From Stutzerimonas degradans (GTDB lineage Bacteria; Pseudomonadota; Gammaproteobacteria; Pseudomonadales; Pseudomonadaceae): DNA of 64,000 nucleotides. This document shows, piece after piece, positions 9,060-19,150 of the stretch (the stretch's first letter is position 1; each line of letters starts with the position of its first letter). Location: assembly GCF_024448505.1 (NCBI RefSeq), contig NZ_JAMOHV010000002.1, forward strand, positions 1-64,000, in the 5' to 3' direction. The notes beneath the pieces are model-generated. The model saw nothing but the letters and a program-made list of their open reading frames with translations, did no database searches and had not been told where the DNA came from. A program made the translations under genes and the position numbers.

Positions 9060-10420
9060 TACGCGCCCTCCACGTGGATCAGCTGGTCCTGCTCGGCCTT
9101 CACCGCCTTGATCATCTGCTGCTGCCAGTAGTGATGCTGCAGCACGAACAGGCCTTCATCCTCGGTGCGGGCACCGCTCATCAGCGGCTGCAGGTCGATT
9201 TCCTTGGCGCCTTCGTCGGCACCGTCGATCCAGTGCTTGGCGCCGCGGGACATGTCGTTCCACTCCATGGCGCGTCCGGCGAAGCCCTGCTGGCAGGCGC
9301 GGAATTCCTCGAGGTCGTCCGGGGTCGCCATGCCGGAGACGTTGAAGAAGTCTTCGTACTGGCGGATGCGCCGCGCCCGCGCTTCGGCACTCTCGCCCTT
9401 GGGCGCGATGCAGTAGATGGTGACTTCGGTCTTGTCCACCGACAGCGGCTTGGCGATGCGCAGCTGCGAGCCGAACTGATCCATCAGGTACAGGTTCGGG
9501 TACAGGCAGAGGTTGCGCGAGTTCTCGATCATCCAGTCGGTCCGCGCCTGGCCGAACTCGGCGACCATCTCGTCGCGGCGCGCGTACAGCGGACGGTCTT
9601 CCGGGTTGTCCCAGCGGGTCCAGAGCAGCAGGTGGCCGTTCTCGAAGGAATAGAAACCACCGCCCTTCTTGCCCCAGCCGCCGGCGCTCATGGCGCGGAT
9701 GTCGTCGCCGGCTTCCTTGAGCTTGCGCTGCTGCTGGGTGGCGGCGTAGTTCCAGTGCACGGCGGTGACGTGATAACCGTCGGCGCCGTTCTCGGCCTGC
9801 AGTTTCCAGTTGCCTTCATAGACATAGGTGGAGGAACCGCGCAGGACTTCGATGCCTTCCGGCGACTGGTCGACGACCATGTCGATGATCTTTTTCGACT
9901 CGCCGAGGAATTCTTCCAGCGGGGCGACGTCCTCGCGCAAGCTGCCGAACAGGAAGCCGCGGTAGGACTCGAAGCGCGCGACCTTCTTCAGATCATGCGA
10001 GCCGTCGCAGTCGAAGCTGTCGGGGTAACCGGCTTCCTTGGGGTCCTTCACCTTGAGCAGCTTGCCCGAGTTGTTGAAGGTCCAGCCATGGAACGGGCAG
10101 GTGTACGTCGCCTTGTTGCCACTCTTGAAGCGGCACAGCATGGCGCCGCGATGGCTGCAGGCATTGATGAAGGCGTTGAGCTGGCCGTCCTTGTTGCGTG
10201 CGATGAAGATCGGCTGCCGGCCCATCTGAGTGGTGTAGTAGTCGTTCTTCTCGGGGATCTGGCTCTCGTGCGCGAGGTAGATCCAGTTGCCCTCGAAGAT
10301 GTGCTTCATCTCCAGCTCGAACAACCGCGGGTCGGTGAACATCTCGCGCTTGCAGCGAAAGATGCCCTTCTCTTTGTCTTCATCGAGCAGCGAATCAAGG
10401 TAATCGATTCCCAGGGACAT
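9059..10420 (-). CDS. benA: benzoate 1,2-dioxygenase large subunit
   Basis: The alpha subunit of the ring-hydroxylating dioxygenase converts benzoate to its 1,2-cis-diol. From the chosen start it has 453 residues. The Rieske ligands are Cys88/His90 and Cys108/His111. The mononuclear iron site is marked by Asp214, His217 and His222 ([12 protein letters not shown]). The frame stays open upstream to a GTG at 10450 and an ATG at 10435, but the ATG at 10420 ([12 protein letters not shown]) has GGAGG eight bases before it and matches the usual family start. It is the first gene of the operon, behind the BenR-type promoter at 10458-10521. Confidence 0.97.
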   Translation of the reverse strand: MSLGIDYLDSLLDEDKEKGIFRCKREMFTDPRLFELEMKHIFEGNWIYLAHESQIPEKNDYYTTQMGRQPIFIARNKDGQLNAFINACSHRGAMLCRFKSGNKATYTCPFHGWTFNNSGKLLKVKDPKEAGYPDSFDCDGSHDLKKVARFESYRGFLFGSLREDVAPLEEFLGESKKIIDMVVDQSPEGIEVLRGSSTYVYEGNWKLQAENGADGYHVTAVHWNYAATQQQRKLKEAGDDIRAMSAGGWGKKGGGFYSFENGHLLLWTRWDNPEDRPLYARRDEMVAEFGQARTDWMIENSRNLCLYPNLYLMDQFGSQLRIAKPLSVDKTEVTIYCIAPKGESAEARARRIRQYEDFFNVSGMATPDDLEEFRACQQGFAGRAMEWNDMSRGAKHWIDGADEGAKEIDLQPLMSGARTEDEGLFVLQHHYWQQQMIKAVKAEQDQLIHVEGA

Positions 10421-10457
10421 GGCCGGGGCCTCCATTGTTATTGTTTCCACGTGATGA

Positions 10458-10521
10458 AGGCTAAGGCGCTGGCGGCGGCATCAATATCCGTTTTCTGCAC
10501 GACTTCTATCCGTTTTCTGCA
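10458..10521 (-). promoter_or_regulatory. benA promoter with two BenR/XylS-type operators
   Basis: On the minus strand two identical 15-mers, TGCAGAAAACGGATA, lie at 10507-10521 and 10485-10499, 22 bp apart start to start. Both fit the XylS/BenR consensus TGCA-N6-GGNTA. A -10 hexamer TAGCCT (10458-10463) follows the proximal repeat after 21 bases, and GAAACAATAACAATGGAGG leads into benA. Spacing and leader closely resemble the TOL-plasmid Pm promoter as I remember it. No good -35 hexamer is present, as expected for an activator-dependent promoter. Confidence 0.85.
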
Positions 10522-10601
10522 CAACGCAAGAGGACAGATTGCCGCACGCACGCGCACGGTAAATCGCCACCCGGACTGGCGGTGAGGATGATCGAGCGCG
10601 G

Positions 10602-10640
10602 GAAGAAAAAGAGGCGCTGCCGTCAGAATGGCAGCGCCTC
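10602..10640 (-). terminator. benR terminator
   Basis: A perfect 11-bp stem (GAGGCGCTGCC at 10611-10621, complement at 10630-10640, 8-base loop) is followed on the minus strand by TTTTTCTTC. It lies 8 bases past the benR stop and insulates the benA promoter from benR read-through. Confidence 0.88.
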
Positions 10641-10648
10641 AAGGGGAC

Positions 10649-11602
10649 TCAGTGATGGCGACGCAGGGTGTCCGAAGGCAGCTCGCCGAAGGTGCTCTTG
10701 TAGCTTTCCGAAAAACGGCCCAGGTGCATGAAGCCGTAGTCCATGGCGATCTCGGTGATGTTGCGCACCTTGGCCGAGGGATCGCTCAGCCGCCCGTGGA
10801 TCTGCTCCAGCTTGCGCTGGCGAATGTAGGACTTGGGCGTGGTGCCGACCTTGCGCTCGAACAGCAGATACAGCGAGCGCAGGCTCATGTTGGCCAGCTC
10901 GGCCAGCTGCTCGACGGAGATGTCCTTCTTCAGGTGCTCGTCGATGTAATCGCTGAGCCGACCGAACGACGGGCAGCTGTCGCCGAACGGATCGCGACGT
11001 ATGTTGTTGGCCAGTGTGCAGAGCAGCTTGCTGGCAATGATCCGGCTGTACTGCTCCTGAATCTGCGGGATGCTCTGTGCGGAGCCGGCCTCACGGCAAA
11101 CCAGGCCGATCAGGCTGTCGAAGCCGTCGAGCTCGCCGAGCGCATGACGGTTGCTGCTGAAGCGGATGCCCTCGGCCGGTGCGCGCCACTGGTTCTCGCT
11201 GCAGGCCTGTTCGAGGAATGAGGCCGGCAGCTTGACGATGAGCTTCTCGCAATCGTCCGAATAGGTCAGGTCGACCGGATCGTCGGGATTGATCAGCAGC
11301 AGTTCGCCGGGCGTGAAGTAATGCTCCTGCCCACGGCTGCGCCACAGGCAGTGGCCGCGCTGCAGCAGCTGCAGGTGATAGATGGTTTCCAGCGCCGGCG
11401 AGCTGACGTGCACGCTGCCGCCGTAGCTGATCTGGCACAGATCGAGCTTGCCGAAGGTGCAGTGATTGAGGCTCGCCTGCGGGTTACCGGTGCGCGGCAG
11501 CCGAATGCAGTGCGCGCCAACGTACTGGTTGACGTACTCCGAAACGGCATGCGGATCGGCATGCGCGAAGATCCTGCTTCTTTCGTTCAGCAGTCGTTCC
11601 AT
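10649..11602 (-). CDS. benR: AraC/XylS-family activator BenR
   Basis: The protein has 317 residues. An N-terminal effector/dimer domain (about 1-200) is followed by two helix-turn-helix motifs of the AraC type (about 215-310), including LAELANMSLRSLYLLFERKVGTTP and the signature ending GFMHLGRFSESYKSTFGELPS. BenR binds benzoate and activates benABCD. The start is ATG 11602 or the GTG one codon earlier; neither has a strong ribosome-binding site. It lies upstream of benA on the same strand with its own terminator, and its target repeats lie in the benA promoter. Confidence 0.95.
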   Translation of the reverse strand: MERLLNERSRIFAHADPHAVSEYVNQYVGAHCIRLPRTGNPQASLNHCTFGKLDLCQISYGGSVHVSSPALETIYHLQLLQRGHCLWRSRGQEHYFTPGELLLINPDDPVDLTYSDDCEKLIVKLPASFLEQACSENQWRAPAEGIRFSSNRHALGELDGFDSLIGLVCREAGSAQSIPQIQEQYSRIIASKLLCTLANNIRRDPFGDSCPSFGRLSDYIDEHLKKDISVEQLAELANMSLRSLYLLFERKVGTTPKSYIRQRKLEQIHGRLSDPSAKVRNITEIAMDYGFMHLGRFSESYKSTFGELPSDTLRRHH

Positions 11603-11855
11603 CACAGGGCACTCGGTTTGTTCTTATAGTTCGCCTGCGGTGCGGTCTGGCCGTCACCGTTCTCGGATCGCGATCACTGTCAACAGACACAACATTGATC
11701 GACGTCAAGAATAGCGAGTGAGGCCAGCATAGGAGATTCGACCAACGGACAACACCCGTTCGTGCGGTTATCGCACGATTTCGGATGGACGTGCCGCGCG
11801 CCTCGGGACGAGCGGCGGCGGAGTGCGGGCCTGGCTGCCACCAGGCCCGGCCAGG
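11603..11855. other. benR upstream region (about 250 bp)
   Basis: No gene is seen. The region holds the presumed benR promoter on the minus strand, with TTGACG and TTGACA hexamers (near 11704 and 11682) but no clean -10. It also holds a 19-bp palindrome at 11760-11778 and a 9-bp-stem hairpin (CGGGCCTGG at 11826-11834 with 11841-11849) just past the pagL stop, probably its transcript end. Confidence 0.5.
11760..11778. promoter_or_regulatory. PcaR-like palindromic operator upstream of benR
   Basis: TCGTGCG-GTTAT-CGCACGA has perfect 7-bp arms. Its core on the minus strand, GTGCGATAACCGCAC, matches 13 of 15 bases of the PcaR operator I recall (GTTCGATAATCGCAC). It lies about 160 bp upstream of the benR start, within the benR promoter region. 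The binding protein is inferred; an IclR-family regulator is the leading candidate. Confidence 0.45.
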
Positions 11856-12374
11856 TCAGAACGCCTGGCTGTAGAACAGCGAGTAGGACTCGACGCCGTC
11901 GTTCGGCTGCTTGAGACCGGCGTTGGAGTAATGCATGGCACGCAGGCCGACCTTGCGCTCGCCCGGCAGCTTCAGACCGACGCCGAGGCGGTCCTCGAAG
12001 TTGAACGAGGAGCCCAGCTGCTGCTCGCCGACGTCGGTCTTGGAGAAGAACGCGACGCCGATGCCGGCCTCGACGTACGGGGTGTAGCGCCAGCCACTGA
12101 ACTCATAGGTGAACACCGGGCTGAACGACAGCGAGTGCGCGCCGGAATAGTCGTCGCCACCTTCCCAGTAGGTGTACGCCGCGTCCCAGTAGCCGCTCAG
12201 CTGGCCGGTTTCGCTCTGCCACCAGCTCTTGTCCCAAGCCTGCGCCAGGCTGGCGCGGAAGGTCATGTCGCCCTGCCCGGTGACGCCCAGAGCGCCCGAG
12301 ACTTCAGCGGCGGCCACGGGGCCGGCGGCCAGGCCCAGCGCAAGCGCGCCGCCCAGAATCATGCGATTGATCAA
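11856..12374 (-). CDS. pagL: lipid A 3-O-deacylase PagL
   Basis: The protein has 172 residues with a cleavable signal peptide (to about residue 23) and is an 8-stranded outer-membrane barrel ending in Phe. The catalytic triad is visible as His148, Ser150 and Glu162 within the motif beginning MHYSNAGLKQPNDG. The spacing (+2, +12) equals that of P. aeruginosa PagL. The enzyme removes the 3-O-linked acyl chain of lipid A. It sits 15 bp after the outer-membrane component gene of the efflux pump on the same strand, so it may be the last gene of the pump operon. Confidence 0.88.
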   Translation of the reverse strand: MINRMILGGALALGLAAGPVAAAEVSGALGVTGQGDMTFRASLAQAWDKSWWQSETGQLSGYWDAAYTYWEGGDDYSGAHSLSFSPVFTYEFSGWRYTPYVEAGIGVAFFSKTDVGEQQLGSSFNFEDRLGVGLKLPGERKVGLRAMHYSNAGLKQPNDGVESYSLFYSQAF

Positions 12375-12389
12375 AACGAACTCCTTACT

Positions 12390-13847
12390 TCAGTTCATGG
12401 TGAGTGTTGCGGGGCCATCAGCCCCCGCGGCCGAACGCTCGGCCGTGTCCGTCTTCCAGCCGCCACCCAGGGCGCGATACAGCTGGACTTCGCGGTTCAG
12501 CTGCAACAGATGGTCGCTGAGCAGCTGGCGCTGCGACGCGAACAGCTCGCGCTGGGCGTCGAGCACGGTGAGGTAGGTGTCCACGCCCTCGTCGTAACGC
12601 TGGCGGGCCAGCTGGTAGTAGGCGCGGTTATTGTCGACCAGATCGCTCTGCGCCTGTACCTGTTCGTCGTAGGTACCGCGCGCGGCGAGGCCGTCGGCGA
12701 CTTCGCGGAAGGCGGTCTGGATGGCCTTCTCGTACGCCGCGACGTGGATGTCCTTCTGGATCTCGGCGTAGTCGAGGTTGGCCTTCAACCGCCCGGCCGT
12801 GAAGATCGGCAGGTTGATCCGAGGGACCAGACTCCAGGCGCCGGAACCGCCGTCGAACAAGCCGTCCAGTTCGCTGCTGACGGTGCCGGCGTTGCCGGTC
12901 AGGCTGATGCTCGGGAAGAACGCCGCGCGCGCCGCGCCGATGTTGGCGTTGGCGGCCAGCAGGCGGTGCTCCGCGGCGCGGATGTCGGGGCGACGCAGCA
13001 GCAGATCGGCCGGCAGCCCGGCGGGGAAGTCGGCCAGCGTATCCATTTGCAGCTTGCCACCAGCCGGTAGATCGCGCGGAATCGCCGCCCCCAGCAACAG
13101 GCGCAGGGCGTTGGCATCCTCGGCGATGAGCCGGGTATACAGCGCCTTTTGCGTACGCGCCTGATCGACCAGGGTGCGCGCCTGGCGCACGTCCAGCTCC
13201 GAGGCGGTGCCGGCTTCGGCACTGGCTTCGATCAGCGACAGGCTCTGCCGGTAGCTTTCCAGCGTGGCCTCGGTCAGCTCCAGCAGCGCCTGGTCGGTGC
13301 GCCAGGCGAAATAGGCGGTGGCGACGTCGCCGACCAGGGCGATGTGCACGCTGCGCTGGGCTTCTTCGCTGGCCAGGTACTGCTCCAGCGCCGCGCGGCT
13401 GAGGCTGCGGATGCGGCCGAAGGCGTCCAGCTCGTAGGATACGCCCAGCCCCACGTCGTAGCGGCTCTGGATACCCGCCTCGCCGGTCGGCGAGAGGTCG
13501 TCCGGCAGGCGCTGGCGACTGCCACTGCCGCCCGCATCGACGCCGGGGAACAGCTCGGCACGCTGGATGCGGTGCAACGCGCGGTAGGCCTCGACGTTCA
13601 GCGCGGCCTGACGCAGGTCGCGGTTGTTCTGCAGCGCCACGCCGATCAGCTCGCGCAGCGCGGCGTCGCGGAAAAACTCCTGCCAGCGCAGATCGGCCGC
13701 GCGCGTGTCGCCCTGCTCCGCCTGATCGTACGCCGCGCCCTGCGGCCAGTCGGCCTCGATCGGCGCCTGCGGTCGCTCGTACTGCGGGATCAGACTGCAG
13801 CCGCCCAGTGCCAGGGCAACCGCGAGGGTCAAAGGCTTGAACTTCAT
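12390..13847 (-). CDS. RND efflux outer-membrane factor (OprM/TtgC type)
   Basis: The protein has 485 residues and is an outer-membrane channel lipoprotein of the NodT/OprM family. The lipobox is LALGGC with Cys17. Two OEP repeats follow, for example [24 protein letters not shown] and the paired [21 protein letters not shown] segment. It forms the trimeric channel-tunnel that completes a tripartite pump with the two genes upstream. It overlaps the pump gene by 4 bp (ATGA). The exact paralogue name (OprM, TtgC, TtgF, TtgI, SrpC) cannot be fixed by eye. Confidence 0.92.
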   Translation of the reverse strand: MKFKPLTLAVALALGGCSLIPQYERPQAPIEADWPQGAAYDQAEQGDTRAADLRWQEFFRDAALRELIGVALQNNRDLRQAALNVEAYRALHRIQRAELFPGVDAGGSGSRQRLPDDLSPTGEAGIQSRYDVGLGVSYELDAFGRIRSLSRAALEQYLASEEAQRSVHIALVGDVATAYFAWRTDQALLELTEATLESYRQSLSLIEASAEAGTASELDVRQARTLVDQARTQKALYTRLIAEDANALRLLLGAAIPRDLPAGGKLQMDTLADFPAGLPADLLLRRPDIRAAEHRLLAANANIGAARAAFFPSISLTGNAGTVSSELDGLFDGGSGAWSLVPRINLPIFTAGRLKANLDYAEIQKDIHVAAYEKAIQTAFREVADGLAARGTYDEQVQAQSDLVDNNRAYYQLARQRYDEGVDTYLTVLDAQRELFASQRQLLSDHLLQLNREVQLYRALGGGWKTDTAERSAAGADGPATLTMN

Positions 13848-16800
13848 GCGGTTTCTCCTTCGGCTTCGGCAACGGCGTGCGGCTTCTTGCGGCCCTCGAA
13901 GAGCTTGACCACCACCACGTAGAACAGCGGCACGAAGAACACCGCAAGCACGGTGGCGGTAATCATCCCGCCGACCACCCCGGTCGCCACCGAATGCTGG
14001 CTGCCGGCGCCGGCGCCACTGGCCAGGGCCATTGGCAGCACGCCGAAGGTGAACGCCAGCGAGGTCATGACGATGGGGCGCAGGCGCAGACGCGCCGCGT
14101 GCACCGCCGCCTGGACCAGCGGCATGCCTTCCTTCTCGTAAAGGTCCTTGGCGAACTCGACGATGAGGATGGCGTTCTTCGCCGACAGGCCGACCGTGGT
14201 CATCAGGCCGATCTGGAAATAGACGTCGGCGGTGAGATCCCGGAACAGCGTGGCGAGCACCGAGCCGAGGATGCCCAGCGGCACCACCAGCATCACCGCC
14301 GCCGGCACCGACCAGCTCTCGTAGAGCGCCGCCAGGCAGAGGAACACGATCAGCACGGTCAGCGCGTAGAGCATCGGCGCCTGGTCACCGGTCTGGATTT
14401 CCTCGTAGGAAAGCCCGGTGTAGCTCAGGCCGATCCCCGGCGGCAGTTGCTGCATGATTTCAGCGATGGCCACCATGGCGTCGCCGGTGCTGTAGCCCGG
14501 TGCCGGTTCGCCGAGGATTTCCACCGAGGAGATCCCGCCGTAGCGCTCCAGCTTGGGCGAGCCGAAGGTCCAGTCGCCGGTGGCGAAGGCCGAGAACGGC
14601 ACCATCTCACCGAGAGCGTTGCGCACGTACCACTTGTCGAAATCCTCCGGCGTGATGCGCGCGGTCTCCTCGCCCTGGATATACACGCGCTTGACCCGGC
14701 CGCGGTCGATGAAGTCGTTGACGTACATCGAGCCCCAGGCCGCCGACATGGTCTGGTTGATCGACGCGATGCTGACCTGCAGCGCGCGGGCCTTCTCGTC
14801 GTCGATGTTGACCTGGAACTGCGGCTCGTCGTCCTTGCCGTTGGGGCGCACCGCGCGCAGCTTCGGATGCTCGCCGGCCAGTTGCAGGAACTGGTTGCGC
14901 GCCTCCATCAATGCCGCATGACCGACGCCAGCGTTGTCCTGCAGATAGAGGTTGAAACCCATCGCGTTACCCATTTCCAGGATCGCCGGCGGCACGAAGG
15001 CCATCACGGTGGCGTCCTTGATCGTCGCGAAATGGGCGTTGGCGCGCTCGGCGATGCTGAACACGTCCTGACCCTCCGCGGCGCGCTGGTCCCAGCCCTT
15101 GAGCATGACCAGACCGAGGCCGGAGTTCTGCCCACGACCGGCGAAGTTGAAGCCGTTGACGGTCAGCACGTGCTGGATCAGCTCGCCTTCCTCTTCCTTC
15201 AGATAGTCCTGCACCTGCTGCAGTACCGCGCCAGTGCGCTCTGCGGAGGAGTTAACCGGCATGCGCACTTCCACCATCATCAGGCCCTGGTCCTCGTTGG
15301 GCAGGAAGGCCTTGGGAATCTGGGTGAACAGGTAGCCGGTGCCGGCAGTGATCAGCACGAAGGCCAGCAGGTAGCGCCCGCGGTGCTTGAGCATGCCGCC
15401 GACGCCGCGCTCGAAACGGGTGGTGCCGCGCTCGAAGGTGCGGTTGAACCAGCCGAAGAAGCCCTTCTTCTCGTGGTGGGCGTCGCCCTTGGGCTTTTTC
15501 AGGATGGTGGCGCACAGCGCCGGGGTGAAGATCAGCGCGACCAGCACCGAGAGACTCATGCACAGCACGATGGTCACGGCGAACTGCTTGTAGATGATCC
15601 CCGCCGAACCGCCGAAGAAGGCCATCGGCACGAACACCGCCGACAGCACCAGACCGATGCCAACCAGCGCGCCCTGGATCTGCCCCATCGACTTGCGCGT
15701 GGCTTCCAGCGGCGACAGGCCCTCCTCGTGCATCAGGCGCTCGACGTTTTCCACCACCACAATGGCATCGTCCACCAGGAGGCCGATGGCCAGCACCATC
15801 GCGTACATGGTCAGCACGTTGATGCTCAGGCCGAAGTACGGCAGCAGCGCGAAGGCGCCGAGCAGCACGACCGGCACCGCGAGAGTCGGAATCAGCGTGG
15901 CGCGGAAGTTCTGCAGGAACAGGTACATCACCAGGAACACCAGCACCACCGCCTCGATGATGGTGTGCACCACCGAGCTGATCGAGGCTTCCACCACCGG
16001 CGTGGTGTCGTAGGGATAGATCACCTCGATACCTTCGGGCAGGTAGGCTTTCTGCTTCTCCATCGCAGCCTTCACCGCAGCCACGGTTTCCAGCAGGTTG
16101 CCGCCGGAGGCCAGGCGCAGCGCGAGGCCCGCCGAGGGTTCGCCGTTGCGCTTGCTGGAAATGGAGAAGTTGTCGGCCCCCAGCTCGACGCGGGCGATGT
16201 CCTTAACGCGAATCTGCGAACCATCGGCCTTGACCTTGACCAGGATTTCCTCGAACTCCTCGGGCGTGGTCATGCGCGTCTTGCCCAGCACCGTGGCGTT
16301 GAGCTGCACGCCACTGAGCGTCGGCAGACCGCCGAGCTGGCCGGAGGAAACCTGCACGTTCTGTTCGCGGATGGCATTGGCCACATCACCGGGCGTCAGC
16401 TGGTAGCTGTTGAGCTTGGCCGGATCGAGCCAGATGCGCATGGCATAGGGCGAGCCGAACAGCAGGAAGTCGCCGACACCGTCGATGCGCGAGATCGGGT
16501 CCTGTAGCTGCGAGGCGATCAGGTTGCCGAGGTCGAAGTTGCTCATCTTGCCGGTGGTATCGGCCAGGCCGATGATCAGGAAGAAGTTCTTCTGGTACTT
16601 CACCACGCGCAGGCCCTGGCGCTGCACTTCCTCGGGCAGTCGCGGGGTGGCCAGCTGCAGCTTGTTCTGCACCTGCACCTGGGCGATGTCCGGGTTGGTG
16701 CCCTGCTCAAAAGTCACGATGATCTTCATGCTGCCGTCGGAGTTGCTCTCCGCGGCCATGTAGCGAAAACCATCGAGGCCGCTGAGTTGCTGTTCGATCA

Positions 16801-16990
16801 CCTGGACCACGGTGTCCTGCACGGTCTGCGCGGAGGCGCCGGGATAGGTCACGGCGATGGCCACGGCCGGGGCGGCGATGTTGGGGTACTGGCTGATCGG
16901 CATTTTCACCAGCGACAACGCGCCGGCGAGCATGGCGACGATCGCCAGCACCCAGGCGAAGATCGGCCGGTCAATGAAAAAACGGGACAT
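13844..16990 (-). CDS. RND multidrug/solvent efflux pump, inner membrane (MexB/TtgB type)
   Basis: The protein has 1048 residues and is a hydrophobe/amphiphile-efflux-1 RND transporter. The start [21 protein letters not shown] is canonical. Twelve membrane segments and two large periplasmic loops are apparent. The proton-relay aspartate pair lies in [16 protein letters not shown] near residues 404-418, and the second-half signature [16 protein letters not shown] is present. It exports drugs or aromatic solvents across both membranes with its MFP and OMF partners. It lies 14 bp after the MFP gene and overlaps the OMF gene. Confidence 0.95.
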   Translation of the reverse strand: MSRFFIDRPIFAWVLAIVAMLAGALSLVKMPISQYPNIAAPAVAIAVTYPGASAQTVQDTVVQVIEQQLSGLDGFRYMAAESNSDGSMKIIVTFEQGTNPDIAQVQVQNKLQLATPRLPEEVQRQGLRVVKYQKNFFLIIGLADTTGKMSNFDLGNLIASQLQDPISRIDGVGDFLLFGSPYAMRIWLDPAKLNSYQLTPGDVANAIREQNVQVSSGQLGGLPTLSGVQLNATVLGKTRMTTPEEFEEILVKVKADGSQIRVKDIARVELGADNFSISSKRNGEPSAGLALRLASGGNLLETVAAVKAAMEKQKAYLPEGIEVIYPYDTTPVVEASISSVVHTIIEAVVLVFLVMYLFLQNFRATLIPTLAVPVVLLGAFALLPYFGLSINVLTMYAMVLAIGLLVDDAIVVVENVERLMHEEGLSPLEATRKSMGQIQGALVGIGLVLSAVFVPMAFFGGSAGIIYKQFAVTIVLCMSLSVLVALIFTPALCATILKKPKGDAHHEKKGFFGWFNRTFERGTTRFERGVGGMLKHRGRYLLAFVLITAGTGYLFTQIPKAFLPNEDQGLMMVEVRMPVNSSAERTGAVLQQVQDYLKEEEGELIQHVLTVNGFNFAGRGQNSGLGLVMLKGWDQRAAEGQDVFSIAERANAHFATIKDATVMAFVPPAILEMGNAMGFNLYLQDNAGVGHAALMEARNQFLQLAGEHPKLRAVRPNGKDDEPQFQVNIDDEKARALQVSIASINQTMSAAWGSMYVNDFIDRGRVKRVYIQGEETARITPEDFDKWYVRNALGEMVPFSAFATGDWTFGSPKLERYGGISSVEILGEPAPGYSTGDAMVAIAEIMQQLPPGIGLSYTGLSYEEIQTGDQAPMLYALTVLIVFLCLAALYESWSVPAAVMLVVPLGILGSVLATLFRDLTADVYFQIGLMTTVGLSAKNAILIVEFAKDLYEKEGMPLVQAAVHAARLRLRPIVMTSLAFTFGVLPMALASGAGAGSQHSVATGVVGGMITATVLAVFFVPLFYVVVVKLFEGRKKPHAVAEAEGETA

Positions 16991-17004
16991 GTACGGCTTG
17001 CTCC

Positions 17005-18156
17005 TTAGTTGGCGACGGCGTCGGTCTTCGGAGCGAACTCAGCGACCAGTCTGACGTTGCTGGCCGCCACCGGTTTGACGGTGATGCCGCTGCGCACCCG
17101 CTGCGTACCTTCGGTGACCACCCGTTCGCCATCGGCGACGCCCTTGCCGATCAGCCAGGCATTGCCGACGGTGCGCAACGTCTCGACTTCGCGCCGCTCG
17201 ACGCTGTCGTCCGGCTTGACCACCCAGACGCTGGGCACGCCGCGGGCATCGCGGCTGACCGCCTGCTGCGGCACGAGGATGGCGTCCTGCTGGGTGCCTT
17301 CCTTGAGCAGCGCATGCACGAACATGCCCGGCAGCAGCTTGCGGTCGGGATTAGGAAACTCGGCGCGCAACGTCACCGAACCGGTGGTCGGGTCGACGCT
17401 AACCTCGGAGAACTTCAGGGTGCCGGGCAACGGATAGGCGCTGCCGTCGTCGAGCGTCAGGCTGACCTCGGCCTGGTCACTGCCGGTTTTCTGCAGGCGC
17501 CCGGATTCCAGCGCGCGCTTGAGCCCGAGCAGCTTGGTGATCGGCTGGTTGACGTCGACATAGATGGGATCGAGCTGGGTCACGGTGGCCAGATGCTGGG
17601 CCTGGCCGTTGGTCACCAGGGCGCCTTCGGTCACGGTGGAGCGGCCGATGCGCCCGGAGATCGGCGCCAGCACCTTGGTGTACTGCACGTCGATGCGCGC
17701 CACCTGCACTTCCGCCTGGGCCTGTTTCCAGGCGGCCTGGGCGTCGTCGTACTGCTGGCGGCTGACGGCGTTGGTCTTGAGCAGGCGCTCGTAGCGCTGG
17801 GCCAGGTTCTCCGCCGTGGTCAGGTTGGCCTCGGCACGCGCCAGCCGTGCCTCGTAGGTGCGCGGGTCGATCTGGTACAGCTGCTGGCCCTTCTTCACTT
17901 CCGTGCCTTCGGTGAACAGCCGCTGCTGCAGGATGCCGGAGACCTGTGGGCGGACCTCGGCGACCCGGTAGGCGCTGGTGCGTCCCGGCAGGTCGGTGGT
18001 CAGCGTCAGCGGCTGCGCCTGCACGGTGTAGACCCCGACCTCCGGTACCGGCGCGGCGGCCTGTTCCGCTGTCTTCTCGCCACAGCCGGCCAGCACAAGC
18101 AGCACCGCCAGCGGCGCCAGCCGAACGTCACGCAATGTTTTTCTTGGGTGTTTCAC
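17005..18156 (-). CDS. RND efflux periplasmic adaptor (MexA/TtgA type)
   Basis: The protein has 383 residues and is a membrane-fusion lipoprotein (lipobox VLAGC, Cys25). The lipoyl/barrel-sandwich halves surround an alpha-hairpin rich in Ala, Gln and Arg (about 95-165), followed by beta-barrel and membrane-proximal domains ([11 protein letters not shown] near the C-terminus). It is the first gene of the pump operon and is divergent from the IclR-type regulator. GGAG precedes the start. Confidence 0.93.
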   Translation of the reverse strand: MKHPRKTLRDVRLAPLAVLLVLAGCGEKTAEQAAAPVPEVGVYTVQAQPLTLTTDLPGRTSAYRVAEVRPQVSGILQQRLFTEGTEVKKGQQLYQIDPRTYEARLARAEANLTTAENLAQRYERLLKTNAVSRQQYDDAQAAWKQAQAEVQVARIDVQYTKVLAPISGRIGRSTVTEGALVTNGQAQHLATVTQLDPIYVDVNQPITKLLGLKRALESGRLQKTGSDQAEVSLTLDDGSAYPLPGTLKFSEVSVDPTTGSVTLRAEFPNPDRKLLPGMFVHALLKEGTQQDAILVPQQAVSRDARGVPSVWVVKPDDSVERREVETLRTVGNAWLIGKGVADGERVVTEGTQRVRSGITVKPVAASNVRLVAEFAPKTDAVAN

Positions 18157-18367
18157 CTGTTCTTCTCCTTGAAGCGTCGCAAGACATGTATCGCATAGCG
18201 GGCAAGTGTACCATTCTGCGATTCAGCTTAATGAGAAAAACCGTGAACGAATTTGTCCGCGCCCGGTCAGCGATACGCAATGCGGGATGCCGCGCCTAGC
18301 CTCGGCGGCGCCACTGCTGGAGAATGCGGACGGTGTTCAGGGCGCAACGATGCAAAGGGAGAAACCG
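18157..18367. promoter_or_regulatory. divergent promoter region, pump operon / IclR regulator
   Basis: This 211-bp gap separates divergent genes and must hold both promoters. CATT-N14-AATG (18211-18232) is an imperfect inverted repeat overlapping a possible minus-strand TACACT -10 (near 18206-18211). It is a candidate operator for the IclR protein. The support is weak. Confidence 0.35.
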
Positions 18368-19150
18368 ATGACGCAGACAGACCAGGGCAGCGATGCCGCC
18401 AAGCAGGCCGGCATTCAGGTCATCGCCCGCGCGGCGGCGGTCATGCGCGCGCTCGGCAGCCACCCACAGGGCCTGAGCCTCGCTGCCATCGCCCAGCTCG
18501 TCGATCTGCCGCGCTCGACCGTGCAGCGCATCATCGGCGCGCTGGAAGCGGAGCATCTGGCCGAAACCATCGGCCCGGGCGGCGGTTTCCGTCTCGGGCC
18601 GGCGCTCGGCCAGCTGATCAGCCAGACCCAGACCGACATCATTTCGCTGGTCAAACCGCAGATGCTCGCGCTGTCCGAGCAGCTGCAGGAGTCGGTGTGC
18701 GTGAGCACGCTGGTCGGCGACAAGTCCTATGTGGTCGATCGCGTGGTCGCCGAACGCGAGTTGCGCGTGGTCTTCCCGATCGGCATCAACGCCCCCGCCT
18801 ACACCACGGCCAGCGGCAAGGCGCTGCTGGCCGCGCTGCCTGATGAAAGCCTCGCGCAACTGCTACCGGACCCGCTGCCCAAGGTCACCCCGGCCACGCC
18901 GGAGCGCGCCGCACTTCTGGCGCAATTGGCGCAGATTCGCGCCGGCACGCTGGCCGAAGAACACGACGAACTCATCGAAGGCATGAGTTCGTTCGCCGTG
19001 GTGCTGGATACCTACCTGGGTCGCTACGCCATCGCCGTCGTCGCCCCGTCGGCGCGTGCGGCAACCCGCAGCGCGGCCTTTCAGCAGGCACTGCTGGCCT
19101 GCAAGCACACCGTCGAGCGGGCGATCGGCCGCTCGACCGATCAGGCCTGA
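18368..19150 (+). CDS. IclR-family regulator (TtgV/TtgT/SrpS-like)
   Basis: The protein has 260 residues. An N-terminal winged helix-turn-helix (about 15-75, [22 protein letters not shown]) and a C-terminal IclR effector domain (about 85-255) are clear. ATG 18368 has AAGGGAG seven bases upstream, so I prefer it to the ATG six codons earlier (18350) and to the open frame back to 18206. TtgV, TtgT and SrpS, the IclR repressors of solvent pumps, have the same length and the same position next to RND operons. Here too it is divergent from the pump, so the inferred role is an aromatic-responsive pump repressor. Its end overlaps the convergent LysR gene by 10 bp. Confidence 0.88.
   Translation: MTQTDQGSDAAKQAGIQVIARAAAVMRALGSHPQGLSLAAIAQLVDLPRSTVQRIIGALEAEHLAETIGPGGGFRLGPALGQLISQTQTDIISLVKPQMLALSEQLQESVCVSTLVGDKSYVVDRVVAERELRVVFPIGINAPAYTTASGKALLAALPDESLAQLLPDPLPKVTPATPERAALLAQLAQIRAGTLAEEHDELIEGMSSFAVVLDTYLGRYAIAVVAPSARAATRSAAFQQALLACKHTVERAIGRSTDQA

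Noticed and set aside
10421..10450. Upstream starts for benA (GTG 10450, ATG 10435)
   Set aside because: They lack a ribosome site; ATG 10420 has GGAGG at ideal spacing and the family N-terminus.
13877..16507. Open frame of 876 codons opposite the RND pump gene
   Set aside because: The translation is His/Arg/Gln-rich and unstructured; the minus-strand frame is an unmistakable RND transporter.
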